A stretch of DNA of 64,000 bases, from the NCBI RefSeq assembly GCF_000151315.2, contig NW_011887302.1, positions 1,040,913 through 1,104,912 on the forward strand, written 5' to 3'. Shown piece by piece: positions 1 through 10,158 of this stretch (position 1 is the first letter of the stretch; each line of letters opens with the position of its first letter). Source of the stretch: Capsaspora owczarzaki ATCC 30864. Lineage: Eukaryota > Opisthokonta > Filasterea. Under the pieces are notes generated by a model that had not been told where the DNA came from, did not search any database, and saw only the letters and a program-made list of their open reading frames with translations. The position numbers and the translations under genes were made by a program.

Positions 1-1747
1 CCATGACGCAGCGACAGCAGGTCACTGCGGGAACCGAAAGACGCTCGAGTTAGTTCAACGCGACTTTGTCTGGCCTGGAATGAGAAAGTACCGTGGAGCA
101 GTACGTGCACACTTGCCCAGTTTGCCAGATGGTGAAGCATGCGAGGCACGCACCATACGGTCTCTTGACTCCGATTGAGGCCGCAGACAAGCCTTTCGGC
201 GACTGGTCCATCGACTTTGTGACCGGATTACCAGATTCTCAAGGGTTTAACGCAGTCATGGTCTGCATCGATCGACTGACTCGAGTTGCACATTTCATTC
301 CGACGACAAAGTCTGTCACGGCGGAGGAATCGGCTCAGTTGTTCCTGGAAAATGTCGTGAAGCTGCACGGCGTTCCGGTTCGTGTCTTGTCTGATCACGG
401 ACCTCAGTTCATTGCAAAGTTCTGGAAGAAGCTATGGAAGGCGATGGACATCGACCTCTCCTACTCTAGCGCGTATCATCCACAAGGAAACGGTCTTGTG
501 GAACGGGTGAATCAAGCGCTGGAGTCATACCTGCGAGCGTACGTCAGTGAAGCCGAGGACTGGGCAAGACTCCTTTGGTTGTGCGAGTTCACGTACAACA
601 ACACGGTGCACGCGGCGATCCAGTGCAGTCCGTTCATGGCCATGTACGGGTTTCAGCCGGAAATGGATGAGATTAACTTCAAGTCGCCGAAGGCACCTCA
701 AACGGCAGCTGATCGCGTGGAGGAACTCAAGGCACTGCGTTTCTCGTTGAGAGCGAATATTCACCGAGCAAACATGTCCGCAGCCAAGTTCTATGATCGA
801 CACCACAAGGCAGCACCTCCGATCACGGTGGGCAGCCTAGTCACAGTTCTGCGTCGCAGTCAGACGGCCGAACAACCGTATGCCAAGTTGGCGTACGTAC
901 GCGATGGTCCCTTCAAGGTCGTGAAGCAGATCAATGAGCGTGCCTTTGAGCTGGATCTAGGTGAAGCATCCAGCAAGTCCCGCACCTTCCATGTATCTGT
1001 CTTGGAATTGTTTGTCGCTGATGACGTTGAAGGTCGGATTCGGCGAGTCCTGCCTCCTGTCAAGGACTGGGACGGCACAGTTCGACATCGAGTCGAGGCG
1101 GTGATTGATTCGACTCGTCACAGCGAGATTATGTACTATCGCATCCGAAGGGTGGGCACCACTGCTCGTGAAGACACCTGGGAGCCGGCCAAAGACGTGT
1201 GGGCTCGCTTCCCCAGGGCCGTTCGTTTATTCCATCTGGCCGAACCTTCTCTGCCACAGCCTACGCGAGAGGAATTCGATATCCGTTTCACGAGTGGATC
1301 GTCGTCGGTCCAGCCGAATCCTGTTCAACCCACGGCTAGTCGCACGCCCGCTGCTCCAGCTGGCCAAGCTCCACCTCAAGCTAGTGCGTCACCCGTTGCT
1401 ACGCGCTCAGTGGCAACCCCATCCGCAGTTGCTGCACGTTCCGTAGCAACCCCGCCCACAGCTGCTGCAAGTCCCGCAGCAAGTCCACTTGTCAAGTCGG
1501 CATCGGCGTTGCCGACGTCGCGTCCTGGGTCCACACCGGTGGGCCCTTCACACTCTTCTCCGCGGGGAGGACCGGGAGGGGGTAGAGTGTCAGGACCCGC
1601 AGGCTCTGCGGTCCCGACTGGGTCGTTCTTTGCTAAGAAGACTCGGCGTTGATGTCTTTGTATTGTTTGTTTGCATGCATTTGGAATTGCAGTTCAGTCT
1701 GCAAAGTGAAATAAAACACTTTACAACAACATTGCCTGGCTAACCCT
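1..1747 (+). mobile_element. Ty3/gypsy chromovirus, 3' part (integrase + chromodomain + probable LTR)
   Basis: The left edge cuts into an LTR retrotransposon. Visible parts, in order, are the His/Cys zinc-binding end of the integrase, the integrase core with its DDE-type acidic residues (about 200-520), a chromodomain-like segment (about 1085-1240) typical of chromoviruses, and an Ala/Pro/Ser-rich tail. A purine-rich stretch (about 1565-1587) looks like a polypurine tract and is followed by a probable 3' LTR. Gag, protease, reverse transcriptase and the 5' LTR lie outside the window. The visible coding part is mostly open over about 520 codons with about one apparent break, so the copy looks fairly young. 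The family assignment is secure. Whether the whole element is intact cannot be judged from here. Confidence 0.9.
1588..1747 (+). repeat. Probable 3' LTR of the chromovirus
   Basis: A purine-rich tract is followed directly by TGTCAGGACC at 1588, a usual LTR start. An AATAAA polyadenylation signal lies near 1710. The right end, near 1747, is only a guess. The LTR would overlap the end of the element's reading frame, which chromoviruses tolerate. Its 5' partner is outside the window, so the boundaries cannot be confirmed by comparison. Confidence 0.45.
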
Positions 1748-4700
1748 ACCAAGGTCTTACAAAATCGCACTGTGTGATATGTGTGCATTCTGTTTTGTAT
1801 TTTGCTTGCAGTGGAGGGTGTGGGCGGTATTTTGTGCTGATTGTGGCATTTCTGCGATTTTTTGGTGCTGGTTTTGCATTTTCTGTTCATCACCGAGTGG
1901 TACCACATGCACACCACAAAATTGCTCCATTCAACAACAAACCTTTACAACACATGATTAGACAGTACAAAACCAAAAACCGGAGTCGTGCGGGCCGCGA
2001 CCCTCGGAAGCAAACCGACCAACGTGTGTTCGCCGGACACTCAGTTTCGTTAGCTTGACAGCCGTAGTGCAAATATCCAATCTAACATAATCGTGGTATA
2101 TGCAAATTATTACACAAGTCTGAGCAGGAGGAATGGTCAATGCGTTCACCTGTTTTCTTGGGCGTGCGGGCAAAGTTGGTACTTTGATCCGACAATTCGA
2201 TCATTGCCTCCCCGCGATTGCAATCGAGATGTCCCCGCTGGCCTCGAGCGTTTGACTTGAAAGAAAGCGACTCATTCGATCCACACACTTGCCGGGTCTT
2301 CCATTGGTAGTAGCAAAGTTGGCACTCCAGGAGTCGTTGGAACAAGTTAAGCACAATATCACAATGTATTGTATTTTCTACAAAAGCCAAAACACAATGA
2401 ATGCATCAAATCATCACAAACTTGAGCAACAGATTGACACGCAGGTTCGAGGCGAGATCGTTTGCGCCGATGACTCTCCGCTTGAGGTTTCGTTTGAGGA
2501 TATCAGTCGTCAGTCGTCTAACTTTTTTTTTTTTTTCTTTGTCGTTTCGCTTCACGTTTCTGATCTTTCTCCGTTTTCTTCCTTGAGTGATCTCTTCCCC
2601 CGCGACTTCCATGTACTGAGCTTCTTGACCAGATCTTGCATGAGTTTGTTTCCCCCCCCCCTACCCTTTCAACCGTTTCCCCTTTCTTATTTTCTGAGCC
2701 ATTGCTATTCTCGGTCTTCAGTTTTCATTTTTTTTTTTTTTTTTTTTGTTGGTACGTTTGTCAAATTTGCCGCTTCACTCCCATTTTGGTCTCTTCCTCT
2801 CTCTCCCTCTGTCCCTCTCTCCCTCCCTCTGCCACCGCGCTGCTCTCTCTTCACTCCATCCACACCCACCCTCGTCCCCCACCCCCTTCATCCCCTCTCC
2901 TCGTCTGCCCATTGCCAGCAGCCACTTCTCTCCACAGTTTTGGTCCCATGCCACCCCCTTTCTGCCGCTTCCTCCTCCTCCTCCCTTCTCCTCCTTCCTT
3001 CCTCTCCTCCCTCCCTCTTGCCCTCATTCTCATCCTCCTTGTCCCTTCCTGCTTCTCCCTCCCTCATCTCCAAACTCCTTCCTTTTCCCCCACTTTTTCC
3101 CTCTTCCAACTCGGGCGTTCTTTCTTTTCTTGTTGCAACGTGATGCTTTTTTTTAAACAGCCGGTTTTTTTATTATTTCTTTTTTCTTTTTCTTTTCTTC
3201 GACTTTGAGTCTTTTTTCGTCTCGCAGCAAACGCCACGACTCGCTCGAGTTCATCACCATTACAATGACGACAGACAGTGTGCGGTTGCTCAAGCGTGAT
3301 GAGAGAGAGCGAGTCGCACCTTTTTTCCTTTTTTTTTTTTTTTTTCATCCGTCGGCGGTTTCAATGTGCAAGCCACATGCCCCCTTGCTTCCCCTTCGTC
3401 CCTTTTTCCCTGCTTCTGTGCGAATGGGATGCGCACACACTCATTCACATTGAACAAGCACCCCCTGAGTCATGTTGCATTCACCATGTAAAGGTGAGTG
3501 CAAAAAAACAATCCAAAAACAACAAAGATTGCTGAAGTTGATAATTTGCCGCTCCGTTTGATTTGATCTAAAAAGCCGCGCTTTTGTGCTCGACTGCTTC
3601 GTCATTCAGAGTCACGACCATCCATCCCTACATTCATCACTACAATCGTCATCAGCAGTGTCGTAATTATCATCAGCATTGTCAGTGATTCAGCCGCCGG
3701 TCTGCGTTTTGTGACAGAACCACAAAGTCCCGTTATTCTGCCACCCACACCCACTCACTCACACACACAAACATTCACCATGCCCCGCACCCCATCTGGT
3801 CTGATTGCTCCTTTTCATATCGCTCTTCATATCTCCACGTTCTCGTTCTCGTTTGTGCTCTATTTGTTTTGCTGGGGATTCAACAACAAACGCAGCTCAT
3901 CTTTGTTGCATTTGTTTGTTTTCGGTTGTTAATTTGGAGAAGCACGTAATTTATTGTCTTTTGGAGGATGAACACTTGAAGAGCACCAAACCAACGTCCA
4001 TTGGGAGGCAGAGATCAGTCGAGTGTGGATGGACGACGAAGCGAAAGGGATGGAGAACAAGCGAGGGGCAGCGGGAACAAGAGCTTGGTTCGTCTTGATT
4101 TTAAAAAGTGACCTAGGCAACACCACTCCTTTCTCTCACCCACGCGTCCAATTCATCATCATCATCATCATCATTCATTGCTTTTTACTGTAGAGGGAAA
4201 CAACAAAAGTGGCGACTGATAAATTTCAGTCCTTTTCGTTCTATCATTTTGCAATTGTGAGTGTTGGCTGAAACGGTGTGCGCATCAACGACGAGCGCTC
4301 TCGCCGTCTTCGCACTCTCGCACTCGACCATTCCAACTCTCTTCAATTGAAGCCATAAGCGAATCAGCAATCTTGCGACGACCCAAAACGTGACTTAGTG
4401 GAGCGAGTGGCTGGCGTGGCGATTTCTGGCTGTCGGCGAAAGCGTTTCGTGCGCATTTTGTGCCTCCTTCTTCCATCGTTCAGTCTCTCCACTCCCGTCG
4501 CTCGCAAGAGCGAGAGAGCAATGCATCCGAGTTGACAGCGAAATGGGGACGAAGCGCAACGACCGACAGGCAAAGGGAGAGCGAACGGAAGGAAGGCAGG
4601 AAAAAAAAAAGTTCGCCATTTTTCAAATAAAAATAAAAAAACTCACCCCACATTGTGGCCCTTTTTGTTTGGAGCGGCTGCAAAAACACGACACTCTCAA

Positions 4701-5755
4701 ACTCACACGAGGCATTGCCAGTGCCAGACGAGTGCGTATGACTGAGTTTGAGCGTCAGAGCTGGACAAAGCGGAGAAAGAGCACTTTGAGCGTTGTCTGG
4801 CACCAAAAAAAAAAAAAAAAAGAAAAAAAAAGAAAAAAAAAAAAAAAGAAAAAGGGAAGAACGTGTTGGGCAAAGTCCGACTTTGGAACAGCAACGACAA
4901 CGACGACGACAAACGCAGTTGGAATGGAAGAACATTAGCAATGTGTCACTCGAGCATCCAAACATGAACAACAAGAAAAAGTGGAGAACAGGAAGAAAAA
5001 AAAGGAAATAAAAGTGAAAGAAGGAAAGGAAAATCAGACGCAGCTCGTTTTGGTTTGAAAGGCTTGGTTACAAGCGATTGACAAAGTGAAAGTTTTGTGC
5101 ACAGGTGGATATGATTGCAGTCAAAACAATAAGAACACAACAAGCACCAAGAGAGAGAGAGAGAGAGAGAGCGATTTCACAGCTGAGCGAGCTCAGAGCT
5201 CACCCAATGTTAGCAGCAGTAGTCTGTGCTCGTGTTTTTAAGTGGTGTGTGCGTTGGAAGACATGTTTGCATTGCATCCACCACCATCAACAAAAAAAAA
5301 CCAGTGTGCACGCTTCATACACACACATGCACACTCCCTCTCTGAATCAGAAGGAGAAGGAAGCAGAGTGACAGCTTGAGAATGACAAAAAGCCGGCAAC
5401 TTGGTTTGCTCTTGTCGACAAATATGTCGTGCGGCTACCTTTCCACCTCGGCTTCTACCTCCACTCTCTCTCTCTCTTTCGGTTCTATTGTTGCAATTTT
5501 GATTCTGAAACCTTTGTACAACTCTTGCCTCCCGAGTTCTCATCCCCTCATTGTTCATATCGCTCTCATTGTCTTGATTACTCACTCTCTTTGTCATCAT
5601 CATCCTCCTTTTGTGGTTTGTGTCTGACAGGCAACGTAGAGACAAAGACAAAGATCATCCAACCATCGTTTCGTGCTCCTCCTCGCCGTCGAGTTTTTGT
5701 GATTAGTCCCCCCAGCCAAAAAAACAACCCCCTCCCTCCCCGTGTTCTTCCAACC
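1748..5755. other. 4.0 kb without a recognised gene, upstream of the MLX-like gene
   Basis: I see no gene here. From about 2520 to 3400 the + strand is T- and CT-rich, with several T runs of 13-20. From about 4540 to 5040 it is A- and AG-rich, including a long A run interrupted by G at 4804-4850. From about 5440 to 5750 it is CT-rich again. A short GA repeat lies at about 5152-5170. All open frames are low-complexity products of these tracts. The part next to 5756 is probably the leader and promoter of the MLX-like gene. A possible 5' UTR splice acceptor (TGTCTGACAG) ends at about 5631. Confidence 0.7.
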
Positions 5756-7549
5756 ATGATGGACAACTCGGAAGCCGCGCTCCTCCACGCCGATCTGCAG
5801 TCGGTGATGGGTGGATTGACGTTTGACGTCCCGTCGTCTTCTATGCCCTCCAACACATCCGCAGCTGCCTTCCCAATGTTTCCCGGCGGCATGGCTGCAC
5901 CCGGTCTGCCGATGGCTGGGTTTGGCGGAATGCCGCCGTCCGTGGGCTTTGGCCGCTTTGGCGCCATGCCCTTCGCTGGCCAACCAAACAACGACGCAAT
6001 GTTCTCCATGATGATGATGTCCATGATGGAAGACGGCACTGGTGGCATTGCGCCGTCCACCTCGGCCACAAGCCATCTCGCCCAGCACCCGCTGCTCGGT
6101 GCGCCGTCACAGCCTCAGGCCGTCCATTCCGCGCACGCACTTGCAGCGGCTCGTGCTGCGGCCGCAGCAGCAGCAGGGCTGACATCGATCGACCAATTCG
6201 AGCCCAGTGCTTTCAACTTTATGAACCTTGGCACGACCACCACTCTGCCAACGGCCAACGAGTACTCTGGGCACGACAACGCTGGCGGCAACACCACCAC
6301 CAGCAAGACCGCTGCCGCTGCAGCAGCCAAGAGCAAGAGCACGAGCACACGCACCACAGACGACTTGACAGCAAAGTACAACTTTGCCTTTGACCCGTTC
6401 TCCAAGATGGACGGCGCTGTCGGGCTGTACGCCGCTCAGGCGTCGCCCGTTGGCAGCTACAATAGCAGCGTGGCAAGTAGCAGCGGCATGCACCACCGCC
6501 CAAACAGCATCAAGATGGAGGACGTGTGTGCCGCCTCTCCGCCGGTCGGCCAGTCCCTCGATGAGATCATGTCCACCATCCAGAGCTTGAACGACGACCC
6601 CATTACCAACATGAGCACCGCAGGCAGCAGTATTCGCGGGGAACACAGCGGCATGCTCGACGACTGTCTGAGCGAGCCCCTGTCGCCGACTGGCGACTTC
6701 CCAGACGATGATCTTGCTGCGACCCGCCGTAACGCACACATCCAGGCAGAGCAAAAGCGAAGGAACAACATCAAAGCCGGCTTTGACGAGCTGCAAGTCA
6801 TGATTCCTGCTTGCCAAAAGTCGCCCGCAAGTCGGCAGTCCAAGGCGACTGTGCTGCACAAGGCCGTCGACTACATTCATCATCTTGTTAAGGAAAAGGT
6901 GGCGTTCGTGGACGAAATCAACCGCCTGCGCAAGGAGGTTGCGGCGCTCAAGCTCATCATCAAAAAGTACCAGCAACTCGGCTTTATCAGCGAGACGGAC
7001 ATGAAGGCGTTGATGGGTTCTGGCAGCTCTGCGGTTGCCTCCGCTGGCACTGTCGCTGTGGGCTCGTCTTCCGGTGCAGTTGCCCCGTCAGCAGCCGGCG
7101 TTGCTGCGGCATCAAGCTCGGCAGGCGTGGGCTCGTCGTACGCCGACCAGGTCAAGTTCTTTATCTTTTGCAACGTGGTGGACTTGTTGTGGGAGTCGTT
7201 TAGCGCCAAGGTCTCGCTCGACTCGCCCGAGGAGTTTGCCTCGTCCATCATGGCCTGGTTTGACGAGTTCGCCCGGCCCGACAGCTTGCGGGAAAGCTTC
7301 CTCTCGTCGCTGCGCAACATGGGCACGCGATTCTTGACGGAGGAGTCGATGCAAAAAGTGCGGCGCTGGTCTGGCGGCCTGTCTGCATGCACCGAGCGCA
7401 TTACCTGCGGTCTCGAGCATTCGAACTTGCCGATGGCCCAAAAGCTCGGCGAAACCATTAGTGGGATTGCGTCGCTATTTAGCTACGGTGGTACCAAGGC
7501 TGTTACTTCTGCCCCAGTTGTGACTGACTCACCAAGATCCCAATCTTAA
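5756..7549 (+). CDS. MLX/Mondo-type bHLH-leucine zipper transcription factor
   Basis: This is a single exon of 597 aa. The first in-frame ATG, at 5756, follows a CT-rich leader. The N-terminal 300 residues are Ala/Ser/Met-rich and low in complexity. A bHLH-zipper lies at about residues 324-410 (basic region RRNAHIQAEQKRRNN, then a leucine-rich zipper), close to animal MLX. Residues about 461-525 (VDLLWESF, MAWFDEF, SLRES) match the dimerisation and cytoplasmic-localisation domain that follows the zipper in MLX and Mondo proteins. In animals MLX pairs with MondoA/ChREBP or MXD proteins on E-boxes to control glucose-responsive genes. I did not recognise the N-terminal Mondo nutrient-sensing region, so this is more likely the MLX-side partner. 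A Mondo-like ancestor is the alternative. Confidence 0.85.
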   Translation: MMDNSEAALLHADLQSVMGGLTFDVPSSSMPSNTSAAAFPMFPGGMAAPGLPMAGFGGMPPSVGFGRFGAMPFAGQPNNDAMFSMMMMSMMEDGTGGIAPSTSATSHLAQHPLLGAPSQPQAVHSAHALAAARAAAAAAAGLTSIDQFEPSAFNFMNLGTTTTLPTANEYSGHDNAGGNTTTSKTAAAAAAKSKSTSTRTTDDLTAKYNFAFDPFSKMDGAVGLYAAQASPVGSYNSSVASSSGMHHRPNSIKMEDVCAASPPVGQSLDEIMSTIQSLNDDPITNMSTAGSSIRGEHSGMLDDCLSEPLSPTGDFPDDDLAATRRNAHIQAEQKRRNNIKAGFDELQVMIPACQKSPASRQSKATVLHKAVDYIHHLVKEKVAFVDEINRLRKEVAALKLIIKKYQQLGFISETDMKALMGSGSSAVASAGTVAVGSSSGAVAPSAAGVAAASSSAGVGSSYADQVKFFIFCNVVDLLWESFSAKVSLDSPEEFASSIMAWFDEFARPDSLRESFLSSLRNMGTRFLTEESMQKVRRWSGGLSACTERITCGLEHSNLPMAQKLGETISGIASLFSYGGTKAVTSAPVVTDSPRSQS

Positions 7550-7900
7550 GGTTTCCCTGCTTTGTGTTTTGCTTTTTGGTTTGTTTCTTTTGGGCGTTGC
7601 TTTCTGTTTCTAGCTCTCTCTCTGTTTCTCTCCCCTCTCTCCCTCTCCCAGTTGTTCTCTGCCCTGGTCATTGTCCTTGTGGCAAGGAAGTGGTTTCCCC
7701 CTCCTTCCACTCCTCCCCTCATTTATGTGCGACATGCAAGCGTGTTTTTCTGCATTTTGTGTGATGATTGATGCTGCACTTTTTTTTTTCCATTTGTTGA
7801 TAAACTCTTTTAATATTGCAAATTCATTGTAGCATGTACATCATCATTATGACGAAGCAGTCCTTATTCTTTGCAACACTACTCAGACAGACAAGGAAAA
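7550..7900 (+). other. Spacer between MLX-like gene and CCDC137
   Basis: This 351-nt spacer holds the probable MLX-like 3' UTR, which is CT-rich and then AT-rich near 7795-7840, and the short promoter of the next gene. No gene was seen. Confidence 0.6.
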
Positions 7901-9331
7901 ATGGGTGCTGGAGCGCGTCGCAGGAAGCTCAAGTCGGTTGATCCGTTCAACACGAAATCCAACCGCGCACTGACACAAGACGAGATTGAAGCGTAAGCAG
8001 AGTTTTGCCAGCATTATTTCCCCACCTTGTGGATACCATTGAGAGTGCCTGAAGACCAACTTGAATCCACCTTATTGCAGAAAGACCAAAGTCAACCTGT
8101 CGAGGAAGGCCGAGACTGCCATTCCGCGGTCGGTCAAGCGCATCATGGCAATGAACGACGAGATCAAGCGAACCGGAACATACAATGGTCAGTCGCGACG
8201 GTTGGAAGTGAGAGGCGGGGGTCTGGATTGGTTCCATGTGGTTTGCGCATGGGAGACGCTGATGTCGGTTCACCGCCACTCACCTCGTCATGATTACCCA
8301 CTGTCATGCGTGCTTGTAACTGCCAACGACTGCGTTGCATCGGGTTAGGCCGGCACGTTATGGACGAAGGCGACTTGCCATCGCGAAGCAAGAGCGACTC
8401 GCCAAATCGGTCGCACAAGCCGCCAGCGGCGACAGCCACACGAACGCCCTCCTCCAACAGGACAGAGCCGCAAGTAGCCAAGCAAAATGCATCCCTGCGC
8501 AACATGAAGCGAATGGTGGGTACTTGATCACGAGGATTGCGCGCGCGCGTGCAAACATGTTTGGTAAAGTGATTGGCGCTGAACTGTTGTTCCCATTCTA
8601 CTTGTCTAATCCAGGATGGAGAGTCGATGAGTGACTTTTCAAGGCGAGTAGACGCGGCTGCCCAACCGCAACTGAGCAGGTCTATGCTGTCATCGCACAA
8701 GACGCGCGAAAAGAGGAAAGAGTATGTTCACTATATTCCAGTTTGGTTTTTTTGTTTTTTTGTTTTCCTGTTTGTTTTGACCACGCCGACTCTTTGGACA
8801 CAGACATCTTGAAAAGCGCCGAGCAAAGGCAATGGGGCACGACATGGAGATGGACCACCAAGGTCGCCCAATCCGCGAATTCTCGTCCATGAAGGACAAT
8901 GTCAAATTCGGCGAGGTTGTCATGCAACCACCACGCTTGACGGCCAAGCCCAAAACGAAAGTAGAGGTACGGCTACCGTTATTTTTGGCTGGAGTACACA
9001 TTTCTTTGCCAACTTGGACAACGGGGGGGGGGTCGAAGGTTTGTCGCTCGATTCGCTCATTTTCCAATTCTGGGTCTCCTGTTGTTGCCCCCTCATTGCC
9101 GTTCAGGTCAAGAAGCAGCCCCTCCTGCTGGAGCAAATTTTGTCACGAAAGGCTCACGCTGGTGACGATGCAACGGTGACTGCACAGCCGACCAAGCGCA
9201 AGGACATGACTCCTGCGGCGAAAGCCCGTCTCGATGCTGAACGCGAGCGAGCAATTGCACTTTATCGCCAAATGCGGAAAGGAGGGAACACGTACGTTGC
9301 CCCGTCGCTTCCTAGTTTATCGATGGGATGA
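7901..9331 (+). CDS. CCDC137: CCDC137-family nucleolar/chromosome-periphery protein
   Basis: Six exons close in phase: 7901-7992, 8081-8187, 8349-8515, 8615-8721, 8804-8966 and 9107-9331, giving 286 aa (human CCDC137 is 289 aa). Diagnostic matches to the human protein are DNVKFGEVVMQPPRLTAKP (human DTVKFGEVVLQPPELTARP), DGESMSDFSRRV (human GESDGAYIHRM) and the C-terminal AERERAIALYRQM (human EERERAVQAYRAL). The start ATG at 7901 opens with a basic MGAGARRRKLK stretch. The protein is very basic and has no enzymatic motif. The vertebrate protein is nucleolar and coats mitotic chromosomes; a similar role here is inferred. The gene converges on the next one, with 134 bp between stop codons. Confidence 0.88.
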
Positions 9332-9465
9332 GAGTGGGGTACTCAACCAACCCTAAATAAAACCAAATGAAGTGAATTGTAATGATACATTGTGAATTGA
9401 ACGAAACACTACATGTACAAACATCGACAACAAAATTATGATCAAATTGATTCGCTTCCTTTTCT

Positions 9466-10127
9466 TCAAGACGGACGGGAGTGGTACACTTGACGGACGA
9501 GGCGGGGCAGCGCTTGATCGAGCCAATCGGCAATCGCCGGATTGGTCAATCTCTCGGCCCACGAATGCAAGTCGCAACGACGCTGCGCTCCATCCGCAAC
9601 CACAAGCAAAATCACCACCAGGAACGCAAGAAGCAAGCCCAGGCGCAGCACCGAGCCCAACAGCCCGATGAAGCGCGAACAAGCAGAGGCAGGCGCGGAC
9701 GGCGAGGCATGCGCTGGGTGTGGCTGCGCTTGAACGGCATCGCGAAGCTCCTGTTGCTTGGCATGCAGGGAAAGGGCCGCTTGTGTGAGGGATTTGGTGG
9801 TATGCTCATGCGACTGCAGCAACATCTCCACATCGGCCTTCAAGTGCGCCACGCGTTGCAAATTGTCGTCCATCTGCTGGTGCTGGCCTCGCTGCTCCTC
9901 TTCCAAGGTGAGCTTCAGCTGACGGTTGTTGTCTCGCGCAAAAAGCAAGTCTTGGGCCAGACCCTCTGCTTTTTGGCTGGCGTCTTCCGCTTGAAGCTTG
10001 ACCAGGACCAGTTCGCCTGCTCGTTGTTCGGCAAGAGCAAGCGCGGCGTTGAGCTCGGCACGCAACTGATGCGTCTCGGCTTCATGCTGGTGATGAGCAC
10101 CGGATGGAAGGGGGTTGCTGGAAGGGA

Positions 10128-10158
<31 letters not shown>

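Noticed and set aside
2289-3208. Open frames rich in Ser, Leu, Phe and Pro
   Set aside because: They come from CT-rich low-complexity DNA in all three + frames, with no domain or natural composition.
9466-9610. A firm KASH-domain call for the tail of the coiled-coil protein
   Set aside because: The tail lacks the terminal Pro-Pro-Pro-X and is longer than most KASH peptides. Only the overall layout is similar, so it is kept as a hypothesis.
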